The notes beneath the pieces are model-generated. The model was not told the origin of the DNA. It saw only the letters and a list, made by a program, of their open reading frames with translations, and searched no databases. A stretch of DNA of 64,000 nucleotides from Spongilla lacustris (Eukaryota; Porifera; Demospongiae; Spongillida; Spongillidae), in the NCBI GenBank assembly GCA_949361645.1, contig OX442417.1, forward strand, positions 15,843,427-15,907,426, in the 5' to 3' direction. A program made the translations under genes and the position numbers. Below, piece after piece: positions 43,918 to 56,817 of the stretch. Position 1 is the stretch's first letter. Every line of letters begins with the position of its first letter.

Positions 43918-44229
43918 TGTGATCTTGTTTACCTCGTACCCAGACCTATGTTTTATGAACTTCCGTAACCTTACATGTACATGTACATTTGCCCGGCGAT
44001 TCGATTAAGAACTCATGTGCGAACTAAACATACGTGTTTAGTATAGCTGTACGTGCTGCTGTGTGCAAGGCCGTAGATAAGGCTGTGCTTGGGGAGGGGG
44101 GGGCTTGAGGCCCCCCAACATTTTCTTGGAGAAAATATACATGTAAACCAGGCCTATGCCCCCATGTATACGCCTTCTGTCCGGGTACTTGTACATTCAA
44201 ATCCAGTAGCAAAGGTATCAGGATTAATC

Positions 44230-44666
44230 ATAGATTGTCCGATGTTAAACTGGTTTAACAAAGTGTTAAACCCGTTTAACACTATTCCATTGCGATCATA
44301 TACCCCTATATAAAGGCATATTAAATTTTATGTTTTAAAACTATACTTCAGCTGCAAATCTCATTAACTTGGAGCGCCAGAATTTGTTTCTTTTCGTTAC
44401 TCTTGTTTTTATATAACTTCGTATGCTGATGAAGGCGCAGCCTTTTAGCGATTGTAAAAGTGTTGTTTGTTAAGTTGAAGCTCGGAAAAGAGCTACAGTG
44501 TACAGCTGCACTATCTAGAATATTACTATGTCTTGTTTGTTGTTTTGTGGCATGGACAACTCGTGCTTTAGATCAGTCAACGCTCGAAAGTGCGAGCGAT
44601 GAGGTATAGGAACAAACTATGTTAAAATGGTTTAACACACGGTTTAACAGCGAACGGTCAATCTAT
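44230..44666. mobile_element. 437-bp TIR element with 8-bp target duplication, left arm
   Basis: Flanked by GATTAATC at 44,222-44,229 and 44,667-44,674. Ends ATAGATTGTCCG / CGGTCAATCTAT, with subterminal TTAAACNNGTTTAAC repeats. The Ldh2-like gene at ~62,961 has a single GATTAATC at the matching place, so the element inserted into the captured gene fragment. An 8-bp duplication suggests hAT-like. Confidence 0.82.
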
Positions 44667-44679
44667 GATTAATCACCAC

Positions 44680-45610
44680 AAATATCCGTCCCTGATGTGA
44701 ATATGTATGGTGTGCATGCAGATTAAAGCGATTGGTCATTCACATCAAAAATGCTTAACAGATTAAATTTTGGTATGTGCATGGCCCACAAAAGTACCAC
44801 CGCGTAGTACGTCTTCCATCATGGCCAAACTTTGTTAGGAATTTGTATACAGCTGTGTTGGGGGTAATTAAGTGGAGAAGTAAGTGAAGGATGGAAAGGA
44901 AATTAAGGTCAAGAGGAGAGGGAAGTGGAGAAGAAGAGAGCAAGACAAGAGGGGGAGGAAAAAAGAAGGGGGAGAGGGGAAGGGATTGAGAAAAGTAGGG
45001 AAAGCAGAAGGGAAGGGAGAAGAGAATGGGGAAGGGGAAGGGAGAGAGCAGCAGAATGAGAAGAGAATGAAAGAACTGTTGTGTGTGTGTGTGTGTGCTG
45101 TATAGTCATTGTGATTGTGTGTATCAATTGGACTTATGTCGAGATTGCATGTGAGGCACACGTATGATTTATTTAGAAAACGAGACAGGGTGGAAGTGGA
45201 GGAGCAAATGAGGGGATATAGCTAGCACAACATCATATAGGACATGGCATACACAAACACCCACCTGGTGGGATGGTGTTTCCTTTCTGAGGATCCATGT
45301 CCACCTAATAACATCGGCCAAGAACAGCTAACATCTCATTCTGGCATACACACATGTACATTAGAATGTACATTCCGAGAGCATGCAGCAGTGCTTGTGG
45401 CCACGTCAAGAACAAATTAAAGCTGCATGTCCTCATTAGAAGCTGCTGGTGTTGATTCTGCAGGATTAGTTCACACCATGCAGTGCAGCCTGAATGAGCA
45501 GCACCTTATTTGCATTTGTGAAGGGCATTCCAGTTGATAAAGGGCATTTCCATTGATAAAGGAGCATTTATTACCGTTGAACATAAATGGTCTTACCAGT
45601 TCTCTTAGGA
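44680..45610 (-). pseudogene. Ldh2-like gene fragment captured in palindrome B, left arm
   Basis: Inverted copy of the fragment at 56,818-57,710 and homologous to 62,262-62,960. It keeps CTCATTCAGGCTGCACTGCA, the CACCATCCCACCAGG block, the intron with its polypyrimidine tract and part of the next exon (KFGHDGRRTTRW in a shifted frame). No usable reading frame remains. Confidence 0.7.
44884..45070 (+). repeat. Homopurine tract, ~185 bp
   Basis: Almost only A and G on the plus strand. The mirror polypyrimidine tract is at 57,310-57,500, and a related one is at 62,630-62,790 in the Ldh2-like intron from which both derive. It could adopt triplex structure. Confidence 0.85.
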
Positions 45611-46350
45611 AAAGTAAACTTCTTAGCAAAAAAACTGTGGAGTATATTTGTTTAGATCACTGAAAGGTCTGAGAAACTCAGGACTATAAAAACGATGCCA
45701 TTTAAAATTAAAATACACATACGTGCATACAATAGAAGAGTGCAAGTTTATTGCTAAGTTGCATTCCTTCTTGTTGGGTTGGTTTCATACCATTTGGTTA
45801 GTAGATGTGCGATGAAAGCGATGCCTGCATGGAAGACTATAGGTAATAATGGAGGGAGGCAAAAGCCTGTGTGATGCCGTAAAAATAGTATCAACCGTCC
45901 TCTTAACTGTAACTTACCACACATGAATTGCTACTACACCAAATATATACCATGCAGAGGCAGAGGGTCGGGTGTATGCACTATGGTGGACATGCATGCA
46001 GCAACATTTTTGTCAACCACATGTATACAGCCCAGCTGTGATTGACAAAACTAAGAGCAAGCAGGTTCCAATGTTGCTTCATTGAACTGTATAGCAATCA
46101 AAAAAACTGGCAGAAGCAAAGTATACCTTACAGCAAAAAAATTCCAGGTTTGATTGGCTGTCAAGTGCCTTTGCATGGGAGTTCATAATCATCACACCAT
46201 AGGCCACAACATTGTTTTGCATCATCCATTGACACAGCAATTGCTGACAGCAAGGTCAATTTTTCTGCAATGCCAGTGGTAAACTTCTCCCCGGAAAAAA
46301 GCCTCAGGTATCTTACATAATCACTACTGATTTAGACAGAAATGGCTATA
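45611..46350. repeat. Left arm of palindrome B, non-coding
   Basis: Pairs with 56,040-56,815 (for example AAGAAGTTTACTTTTCCTAA, GGTTGACAAAAATGTTGCTG). No gene seen. Confidence 0.7.
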
Positions 46351-46689
46351 TTCCATTTAATGATCAGTTATACACTAACCCTGCATGCATGGTATCAAAA
46401 ATAAATGGGTGTCAGTGGGCTGACTCAGAGGTGTATAGTTGTCCCAGGCTTAGCTAGGGAAGTTTAATTAGGGACGTACATATATATATATACATGTATA
46501 GACATGCAGCTAATGATTGACGTACCGACTACGGTATTGTAATAGTGCATGCATTAGTATGCATTTTAGTTTTGTCTTATATATTTATTAAAAATATATA
46601 TATACATGTACATGAACTGAATATGTAATACACACAACACTTAAATCACACTAAAGTTAATTAAACTTTAAGATGGGAGCCACCTGGAA
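46351..46689. other. Start of left-arm-only insertion, no gene seen
   Basis: Contains ATATATATATACATGTA repeats and the TTAAGATGGGAGCCACCTGG block shared with 12,035. Confidence 0.45.
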
Positions 46690-48760
46690 AGGATCGCTGT
46701 CGCATTCGCTCTCACCAAATGCAGGTTGAGCCTACTGTACAGCTCAGACAGCACAGCTGATTTTGCTATGCCCGATGTTATGGCAAGACGGGAGGCAAGC
46801 ATTTAAAATGAATCTATGGCTTCTTTTCCCCAAGCACCATATGACTCTGCAACCAGAGTTATACAACACCGCCCCAAGGCATTGCATTTGGGGTCATTTT
46901 CTGTGTGTTTACCGTAAGCTCTTCAGTGGACAACGCAGCTGCCCCAGCTGACATTCCTGCTACTGATACAAATTTAGGATTTAGCGGCGATATCACTGAG
47001 ATATCAAAGGCAGCTGGTTTACCAAGGGCCCAATTGGGTAGCAAAATGTCTGCGGGGCATGAGTGGTCATGGTCTGAAGTAAGGTTGCTGCCCATCTCCA
47101 CCTTCACACTCAAGTGGGCTCTACGGCAAGTCTCCACCAACACATTGCGCAGATGGTTGTGACAGATGACCACGTCTCCTCCTTTTTTGCATGTTGTGGC
47201 ATGGTGACCAAGGGAATCTAATGCGCTGTTTGGGCATAGGGCACACTGGGAACCATTAGAGGTGTCCAAACCAAGCCACCACTTGACAGCTACCTGGAAT
47301 ACTGAAGGCTCAAGATGAAGGCCGAGACCTTCAGAAGGGACTACAGACAGCCATGAAGCAGCAGCATGTGGGGATGAGACAGACAACAGACGAGCCTTAT
47401 CAGCAACAGAAGAAGCAATCAGGATGCTATTGAACTGATGGATATCAATCTTGCTCAAAAGTTGCTTTTGATGGACTGGAGATGAAACTAAACCATCTGT
47501 CTGAATTGCATCAGAAGGAGATACGGATGCATTAAATGTCTGTACTGCATGAGAGAGATGGTGGTCTGATATGGAACCATAGCCAGAGGAGCATAGAGAT
47601 GCAATGAATGCTGCAGGTGAGTGGTGGGACAGAGACCTCATGCCCAACTCTCCTTTGCTTAGGCTTAGCTGGGCTTGCTGCCAGGCAATCTACGAACATC
47701 TTCATCAAAAAGCTCAAGAGAAGCCATAACAAGCGAAGGAGGAGTGGCATGGGCTAGATGTGCAAGCTGACAGAACCCGCCACACATACACAAGAGCATT
47801 AAAGCAACCTGAGGGTCCACTGCACCAACTTCCTCAAGTCTTTCCAGCAGGGGTCTTGCCTCTAACCTCTTCCTGGAGACAAAGGCTGAGCAAAAATCTT
47901 TGTCACCTATTGGAATTCCCAAGATCTCAATGTTGGGATTGCGAGACTGTTTCATGTCAGATGGGAAAGAGCTCAGATCACTTTGGCTGAAGAGCTCACA
48001 TTTTGACACATTCACAAAGAGGCCAAGTGATGGACCAATTCCTTTTATCAATGCCAGTGCCTTATGTACTGCAGATATGGAACCAGCCAGCACTCCATCA
48101 TCATGATATCAGGCATGGAATTGAAGATGTGAACAAACCTCATCTTTAGTGATAGCAGAAATTAGTACGTTCAAGACCAGGTCAAAAAAAAGAGGTCCTA
48201 GTGGATCCCCTTGCTGAACTCCAGATTCAGACTGCAGATGACCCATTGTGTGCCATAACAAAAGATGTTGCCCATAGCACCAACAGGCCCAAGGGAGTAA
48301 CTCTGGAAAGTGATTTTTAACTTCAATCAAGAGAGCTTGACATGACACCAAATTAAATGCGTTCTTCAGATCTACCTTAAGAACAACAAATTCAGTGTCA
48401 TACCAATGCTCCTCAACACATCTCCTCAGCCCATGAGCAATTTTCTCTGTACCAAAAGGGCATGCCACACCAAATTGATGTGGATGAAAAAACTCTGCTG
48501 CCTTGCATTTCACTGCAGCACACAGACACTTTCCTGTCAGGCGGCGGAGGGTTTCTCTAACAGCAATGGGCCGAACATCCAGGGGGCAATCAGGCTTAGA
48601 TTTATTCAACACAGTCAGGTTTCCACCAGCGAGGAAGACAGACAGTTGAGATGGGGCTCTTCCTGATGCAAGAAGATGAGCAACTGCCTTGAGAGAAGAC
48701 AGAACTGCCGTCTGAAAAGGAGAGTCTGCTGCATCAATGAGATGCTGGACACAAAGACCA
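46690..48760 (-). pseudogene. Reverse-transcriptase element, copy 2 (5'-truncated)
   Basis: Same family as 12,290-14,938, opposite strand. It starts abruptly within CVQHLIDAADS at ~48,755, beside an AT-rich sequence, as expected for 5' truncation. It has DVRPIAVRETLRRL, motif A VDLKNAFNLV, an intact motif B GVQQGDPLGPLFF, then TGA replacing Trp just before YHDDGVLAG (48,109-48,111). The CCHC knuckle is intact (CALCPNS ... HHATTC), followed by PADILLPNW...AAFDISV and an end near LNLHLVRANA. A 12-codon deletion and a frameshift lie at ~47,665-47,690, and another near 46,910. Present only in the left arm of palindrome B. Confidence 0.82.
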
Positions 48761-48764
48761 GTAA

Positions 48765-48835
48765 TAAATATTATTATTGTATAATATAATTATAATTTTA
48801 TAATTCATTATAATTGTAATTATAATAATATAATG
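48765..48835. repeat. AT-rich palindromic spacer
   Basis: TATAATTATAATTTTATAAT-type sequence at the truncated 5' end of the RT element. It could form a hairpin. Confidence 0.7.
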
Positions 48836-49724
48836 TGACTACAATAATGCGAAACAGATAATAAGCCAACTGAAAAAATATATATTTGTTCACATTCACA
48901 TGGAGATCGTATTTCTGAGTAGGATAGATCACGATCAATGGCCTCGACAACTGCTTTTGTATAGGTTTATCAGTGAAGATGATGATGGAGAAGTCTTAAC
49001 CAAAACTGGGTGGAGCTGTAGGCGCACCTGGCTATTGTGTTTGAGAAAGGTCATTGTTTTGTATCAGACCCATACCACTAGAGATTGAGAATACAAGAGA
49101 TGCCATGCTCAGATTACCCTCTTAATTCTTTTATTGTCCATCAATTCATCTTATACACCTGTATGTGTATAATTATCATTGCATTGAGGACTTATAACCT
49201 TTTATGATAAGATCGCATGTTAAGCACTATAATAAGCCTGCGTGTCATCTTATAATGTATAGCTTTCAGTGGTAAACTGACACCACGGGTCGAGTTGCCA
49301 GCCTACACACTCATAAATAAGAGACTTTTTCAGAAAAGCATGCATATGATCAATAGTTTTGCAAATAGTCCATCACGCCATACTTGACCCTTCCATTGAT
49401 CTGACATGCATGCTCAGCTGCCTTATACAAGGAGGATGGTTCTTATAAGGACGGTTTTGATGTAATTAACTAATAATAGTAACAGCTTGATGGCTATAAC
49501 TATCATTGATCAATTTTATCACAGTCCAGCATTGTTCGTTTGCATTGAATGCATGGCATGCAAAGAAGTACCATAAAATTGCATATTTCTTGTACTGCGA
49601 TTAGACAGCAGCAATGCCAATATTTAATAGTACAAAGTGAGATTAATATCAAGCTATTGCCGATAACTTATAAACCATCTGATTTAAAACGCGTATAAGA
49701 ACTAAAACGCCGCCAGGGAATTGC
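48836..49724. other. End of left-arm-only insertion, no gene seen
   Basis: No coding frame with protein-like sequence and no recognised repeat. Confidence 0.4.
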
Positions 49725-51511
49725 CCATTCATGCGTTCATAATGGTCCGTGTATAAAGTGACAATTTGACTTCTCCTTATTCTAATTATACTGCTTGCGT
49801 ATTCCTGGGTCCATGTTCAATACTTCGCCAAATGCAAATCGAATTTAGGGCTTACATCCGGTTCTTCCTAACAAATTGAAAAATGAAAAATGACGAAACG
49901 ACATAAAGAAAAGTGAGTCCGTTTTTTTATCTGAGAGCAGAACCGATTGGTCTGGAACGCCGGGAATGGGCCTTTTAACACGGAACACGACCAGTCGAGA
50001 GAAAGTGGGCGTGTTCGCACACTTTTGTATACCTGTACAGCACATTTTTTATACGTTCTCTAGTGGATGCACACTTCAGCTTTGTCGCGCGCGTGTTGTG
50101 CGTGGTCAATCGTGTACATTACGTGCTATGACGTATGAGCACATGTTTTGTTTGGCAGAACCGGCAGGGGGGTGCACGTGCCCCGCCCCCACCCTACCTT
50201 TCAAATATATACATGTATGGTGATACCCCTGTTTATTTTTTTCTTCACAACGTACTTCAGTGAAGAACTTAGGCATGTGTGATGATGCATGTTCTTAAGC
50301 ATACGTTTGTACTAGCACAACTCTTCCTTGTATCTCAGGGACAGTAATTAGTAAGTACTCAAGAGAAAAAAGAGCCAATCAAGTGTACTTTCCACTACAT
50401 GCAGTAGAGGGATGACGTGCAGACTGATCAGATGATATGCATACATGAGGCTTCTAAAGCATATTTCCATTACTGAGTGTGACATCATGGTGTTGAGCAA
50501 TAGCTTGTTAGAGTTTTTCAGTATGTTTTGAGCTCAACATCATGCATGGCTAGGGAAGTCATACACAATCCCTGTTTGATGGCAAGTAGGTGTGTTGTGT
50601 GCATTCTAGTGGAATCACACATAAGCATAAGCTTTACTGCATGATATACATGTAGTGGAAAGTACACTTGAATGGGTTATTTGTACAGATAACAAGATTC
50701 CTATCTTCAGTACTTACTAATATTGTTACTGAGATTGTATATGATTTCCCATTATGCTGACCAATAGCATGCCATGTGTCCAATCAGTACAGTGGTTAAG
50801 AAAATTTTTTTAGAGTCTTTCAAAATATTTTGAGTTCAACATCATGCAGGAGTCTTATCCTGGTTATAGCATATGAGTAGAAAGGTGGAGGAAGGAGGAG
50901 GGTACAATATGATTGATAAAGTTGTGGGGTCAATTGCAATTGCCCCTTGCCCCCCCCCCCCTTTGCAGCACAAGTAGTCATCTACTACATGGGCATTTTA
51001 TCTATCCACAAACACTGATACACATAAGTGAAAATATTCTCACTGCAAAACGAAGTGGCATATCAAATTTGAATGCAAAAATGGTGAAGATAGGAACTTG
51101 CCACTGATAATTAGAGGTACAAAAAAATACTTAGCATAATATTTATGTTGCTCTATTACACTTTAAAGCCCTAGTTTCTGCTTATTATGTAAGTATATAA
51201 GGAAGGGGTGTGTACCTTGCCGAAAGATATTAGGAAAACACACACACACATGCACAAACACTAACACTGTAGACAACTTCATGCATGATGAAGGTGGAGG
51301 ATATGATGTACTGGATCACACACAATACTGTATAATATTGTACCTAGGTGTTTGTATGTGAGCATGTGTGCATGTGTGTCCATAGATGTTAATGTGTGTT
51401 GCCAGCATGGTAGCCCCGGGGGCATTTTTGATGTTTGACTCTGTTAGTTATGAAAGTTATAACTAGGGAAAGGCCCCCCCCCTCTTCCCCACTACCTACA
51501 TGTATGCTATA

Positions 51512-51560
<49 letters not shown>

Positions 51561-51640
51561 GTGTGTTTGTGTGTCTGTGTGTGTATGTGTAATACTATGT
51601 ATGTACATGTACATGTATGTATGTATTTTTGCACAGCACA
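49725..51640. repeat. Palindrome B, inner left arm
   Basis: Pairs with 53,290-55,930. Examples are ACACGACCAGTCGAGAGAAA against 55,670-55,700 and CAGAGTCAAACATCAAAAATG (53,685) against 51,423-51,444. It ends in a TG microsatellite (51,519-51,575). Part of it (50,060-50,290) recurs as a diverged direct copy at 51,960-52,150. Confidence 0.8.
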
Positions 51641-53289
51641 TCAGCATCATTCCTTCTGCAGGGATGGGGAGAATAGAGAGAGCTCATGACTTGTAATGGT
51701 ATTAGCACACCAAGCAAACCAATAAAACCAACAAATCGTTGACACACATGCAGTGTTGTATCCAGGGTGGTGCTGCAGGTACTCTAGATCACTAACTGGT
51801 AAATAATTCATGCTGGCCTCCCCCCTCACTTTTTGTACCTGGGCAGGTATGTAAGGTCACCTACCCCCCTCCCCCCCCCCCCCCCCCCCCCTTCCTTCTT
51901 GAAGGCTGTGTTGCCAGAAAGTAAACTAACTATTTCTCCAAAAGCTTCCATGCCTGGATATGCCACTTAAGCTTTGTCATGCGTGTGCTGTGTATGGTTG
52001 CTCGTATAGTACATTACTATGTTATATGCGTACGTGTTTTGTTTCACAGAAGGTCACATGCCCCACCCTACCTACCTGTGTTTTTTTTCTTTATAAAACT
52101 TGAAGAACTTAGGCATGTGTGATGATGCATGTTCTTAAGCATACCTTTGTACTAGCACAATGCATAGGTACAAACCCCTTCTATAGGTACCAGGTACACA
52201 CTCCTTTCACCTCTTCCTCAAGATAAATAAATAAGCCATGCAGACTGATCAGATGATATGCATGTGAATGTACTTGAGGCTTCTAAAGCACTGAGAGTGA
52301 CACCGTGATGTTGACCAATAGTATGCCATGTATACGTATGATCAGTATAATGGCTAAGAATAAAAATTAGAGTCTTTAAGGTATGTTTTGTGTTCAACAT
52401 CATGCATGGTTAGGGAAGTCATACACAATCCCTGTTACAGCAGAATAAAGGTGGAGGAGGGGGTGGGGGCAATATAATGATTATTCTTATAAAATCTCTG
52501 AGTGATATATGAAATTTGAAGGCAATGGTGTGTGAAAAGAAGGAAACTTGACATAATAAATACACTTAGCCCTACTGAACTGAGTATTTGAGACATGTCA
52601 CAATATCCAGAATCGTGCATCAAAAGTTGACACATGGAATTGAAATTTAGGTTTAATTTAAAAATCAGTCCACTGTAACTATGATGTTCTAGTGTGTAAG
52701 AAAGAGAAAGAAATTGTAAAGAATCTCTTCAATAATGAAATGATTTGAAAACTTGAAAAAACATACGTTAGGTCTCTTTGCAGCTGCATGTACTGTCGCA
52801 CTCTTTTTAAAAACCCTTGTTTCCTCCCTTTTGTTGCACCACTTCAAAAAGAAAATGGTCACATGATTTACATTCAATCACTTACTTTAAAATGATAACA
52901 GTTATGATTCATTTTAAAAAATCAATCGATTGTACTGTATGCAATCACAGAAGTGCATATACATAGTTTAGGGCTGGGGATTGTCAGGCCTTATGTAACG
53001 ATACTTTGCAGGTGACGCACTCACACACTGTGGTTGCATGTATGACTGTTATAAGACCTCTTCACTTGAGCTAGTTATGTTGAGTGGTGTGAACAAATTT
53101 GTTATTTTATGTGTGCATGTCAGTGGCATATCTTTAAGTGAGGGTGCTAAAGGGACAGTTGCCAGGCAGGGGAGTGGGGGTGCTGGAGGGGGATGTGCTG
53201 CCCCCCTGGGGAAGTGTGGAAGCTATTGGATTTTATGGTTTACTTCCCTTCAAGAGGGGGAGGGACGAAAAGTGAAGGGGCCGACATGA
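51641..53289. other. Centre of palindrome B
   Basis: Least symmetric part, around the centre near 52,560. It has a 21-nt C run (51,871-51,891), and the block AACTTAGGCATGTGTGATGATG is repeated from 50,270. No convincing gene. Confidence 0.5.
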
Positions 53290-53465
53290 ATTGCTTACTA
53301 TCCAGACAATACTGCACAAATGGAAGGGGTGCGTACATATGGAGAACCTAAGGGGTATGTACCTGATGTGTTTCTTGTGTGCTTGCTTGTCACTTTGTAT
53401 CAGTTCTCACAACATTACTCATCCATCATCCAAAAATTGTACACACACACACATGCACATACACA

Positions 53466-53542
<77 letters not shown>

Positions 53543-55930
53543 ACAAAGCATAGGTAGCAGTGGGGGGGGGGGGAGGGGGGGCATGCTCTTCCCCTAGCTA
53601 CGATGCCCCTCCTTCACCCCTTCCACATCTTTACAATATTGCAGCATATGGCTATATTATTGAATGTTCACTTGCATTTACTTTCAGAGTCAAACATCAA
53701 AAATGCCCCCAGCCCCTCTTTTTGGTAAAATACTGGTGTTGCCTATGAATTATGTATTACCACATATTCCATAAAGACACTTATATTGGCAGTTAGTATA
53801 CTATTAGGTATTGTGTGTTGGTGTTTGTGTTTGTATGCCTTTCCCCTCCGCTAACTTCTTCCCTACCCTAAAGAAACACTGGGGCTACCATGAATTGCAT
53901 GGCAACATAATCTGTGGACACATTTAATTACAATAATTATACAGGATATTAGGTGTACTGTGTGTGACTTTGTACACCATATCCCCCACCTTCATCGTCT
54001 ACAGTGTTAGTGTTTGTGCATGTGTGTGTGTTCTTTCCATAGGTACACACCCCTTCCATAGGTACACACCCTATTGTCTGTATAGTAAGCAGGTGTACAT
54101 AAGTCCAGCCAAACATAAAACATAATGTTGGTATGGTGTATGTTATGTATGTAACAGCAGGAACTAAAACTTCAGTAGTCCCCAGCCTAAACTGTGTACA
54201 GAATGAGTATAACTATAAACACAAGAACTAAGTATAACTAAAATTATTTTCTCTGAGGAAGTAAGTGACCTGATTCATGTTGATATAGGTCACATGAAGT
54301 GATATATAAGAATTGAAGGCAATGGTGCATGGTGTAAAAAGGAAGGAAACAATTGTTTTAAAGTGTAATAGAGAAACATAAATACTCAGTTCAAAAAGTG
54401 CTAAGTACGTTTTTGTATTTCTAATTAAGGCAAGTTCCTTTCTACACCATTCAAATTTGATATGCCTCTTAGTTTTGCAGAGAGAATATTTTCCCTTACG
54501 TGTATCAGTGTATGTGGATAGATAAAATGCTCAAGTAGTTGCATGTGCTGCGAAAAAGGGGGGGGGGGGGGAGGGGGGGGGGCTGTACTGATTGGACACA
54601 TGGCATACTGTTGGTCTGCATTGTGGAAAATCATACACAATCGCAGGAACAGTATTAATAACTGAGTACTTAAGATAAGAAATGATTCTTCTATATGATA
54701 ATTTTAATCCAGTAAAGGTACTACATGTATATCATGCAGTAGAATGACATGCAGACTGATAAGTTGCCATGCACAGCATGCAACTGACAAACCTTAAGTG
54801 CCATTCCACTAGAATGTATACAAAATGTGTAAACAGGGATCTTGTATTACTTCCCTAATCATGCATAATGTTGAGTTCAAAACATGCAGAGAGCCGGACT
54901 CTAACAATTTTTTTTAACCACTGTACTGATAGGACACATGGCATGCTATTGTTCAAAATCATGGGAATTCATTTACAATCTCAGGAACAGTACTCATGAT
55001 AAGAATCTCCTATGTTCTATACATTACATCTATAGAAATAACTGTATATTATGCAGTAAAGCTTAAGTGTGATTCCACTAGCTTGCCATCAAGCAAGGGC
55101 TGTGTATGACTTCCTTAACCATGCATAATGTTGAACTCAATTCATACTTATATTAAATACTCTATATAATTTTTATTCTTAGCCATTGTACTGATCATAT
55201 TAATTATGTATACATGGCATACTATTGGTCAACATCACGGTGTCACTCTCAGTAATGGAAATATGCTTTAGAAGCCTCATGTATGCATATCATCTGATCA
55301 GTCTGCACGTCATCCCTCTACTGGGGGGAAAGAATACACTTGACTGGTTCTTGCGTACTTACTAAATTTAATATTGTCCCAAGAGGTGAAAGGATATAGA
55401 GTGGGGTGTGCACCTACCCATTGTGCTAGTACAAAAGTATGCGAACGTACATTATCACAATCTTCACCGAGTATGTGGTAGGGTGGGGGCGGGGCACGTG
55501 CACCCCCCCTGCCGGTTCTGCCAAACAAAACATGTGCTTATACGTCATAGTACGTAATGTACACGACTAACCACGCACAACACGCGCGCGACAAAGCTGA
55601 AGTGTGCATCCACTAGAGAACGTATAAAAAATGTGCTGTACAGGTATACAAAAGTGTGCGAACACGCCCACTTTCTCTCGACTGGTCGTATTCCGTGTTA
55701 AAAAGCTCATTCCCGGCGTTCCAGACCACTCGGTTCTGCTCTCAGATAAAAAACGGGCTCACTTTTCTTTATGTCGTTTCGTCATTTTTCATTTTTCAAT
55801 TTGTTAGGAGGAACCGGATGTAAGCCCTAAATTCGATTTGCATTTGGCGAAGTATTGAACATGGACCCAGGAATACGCAAGCAGTATAAATAGAATAAGG
55901 AGAAGTCAAATTGTCACTTTATACACGGAC
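53290..55930. repeat. Palindrome B, inner right arm
   Basis: Inverted counterpart of 49,725-51,640, with an AC microsatellite (53,440-53,548) and poly(G) runs (53,561 and 54,558). No gene seen. Confidence 0.8.
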
Positions 55931-56817
55931 CCATAATTCTATACAAGCTTTTCATAATGCATGATGTAATTTATTGATCTGATCAATGTCGAAAATGCAA
56001 GTAGAGAATGAAATAAGCTGCCCTTAATTTCTCAATCATAATTATTGTACAGATTCAAAAAAGGTAATTGGTAATCAGTAGTGATTATGTAAGATACCTG
56101 AGGCTTTTTTCCGGGGAGAAGTTTACCACCGGCATTGCAGAAAAATTGACCTTGCTGTCAGCAATTGCTGTGTCAATAGATGATGCAAAACAATGTTGTG
56201 GCCTATGGTGTGATGATTATGAACTCCCATGCAAAGGCACTTGACAGCCAATCAAACCTGAAATTTTTTTGCTGTAAGGTATACTTTGCTTCTGCCAGTT
56301 TTTTTGATTGCTATACAGTTGCATGAAGCAACATTGGAACCTGCTTGCTCTTAGTTTTGTCAATCACAGCTGGGCTGTATACATGTGGTTGACAAAAATG
56401 TTGCTGCATGTCCACCATAGTTCATACACCCGACCCTCTGCCTCTGCATGGTATATATTTGGTGTAGTAGCAATTCATGTGTGGTAAGTTACAGTTAAGA
56501 GGACGGTTGATACTATTTTTACGGCATCACACAGGCTTTTGCCTCCCTCCATTATTACCTATAGTCTTCCATGCAGGCATCGCTATCATCGCACATCTAC
56601 TAACCAAATGGTATGAAACCAACCCAACAAGAAGGAATGCAACTAAGCAATAAACTTGCACTCTTCTATTGTATGCACGTATGTGTATTTTAATTTTAAA
56701 TGGCATCGTTTTTATAGTCCTGAGTTTCTCAGACCTTTCAGTGATCTAAACAAATATACTCCACAGTTTTTAAGCTAAGAAGTTTACTTTTCCTAAGAGA
56801 ACTGGTAAGACCATTTA
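55931..56817. repeat. Palindrome B, outer right arm, non-coding
   Basis: 56,040-56,817 pairs with 45,611-46,350. The preceding ~100 bp mark the junction where the left arm carries its 3.3-kb insertion. No gene seen. Confidence 0.65.

Noticed and set aside
43449..43922. Frame encoding repeated DHRSMGL heptads (and its mirror at 58,427-59,014)
   Set aside because: A product of the 21-bp minisatellite, whose length is a multiple of three; no start context or conservation outside the array.
44755..45161. Ser/Leu/Phe-rich minus-strand frames (and 57,240-57,630 plus)
   Set aside because: They translate the polypyrimidine tract of the captured Ldh2-like intron, so they are not proteins.
53291..53597. 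His/Thr-rich protein frames
   Set aside because: Pure translation of the AC microsatellite.
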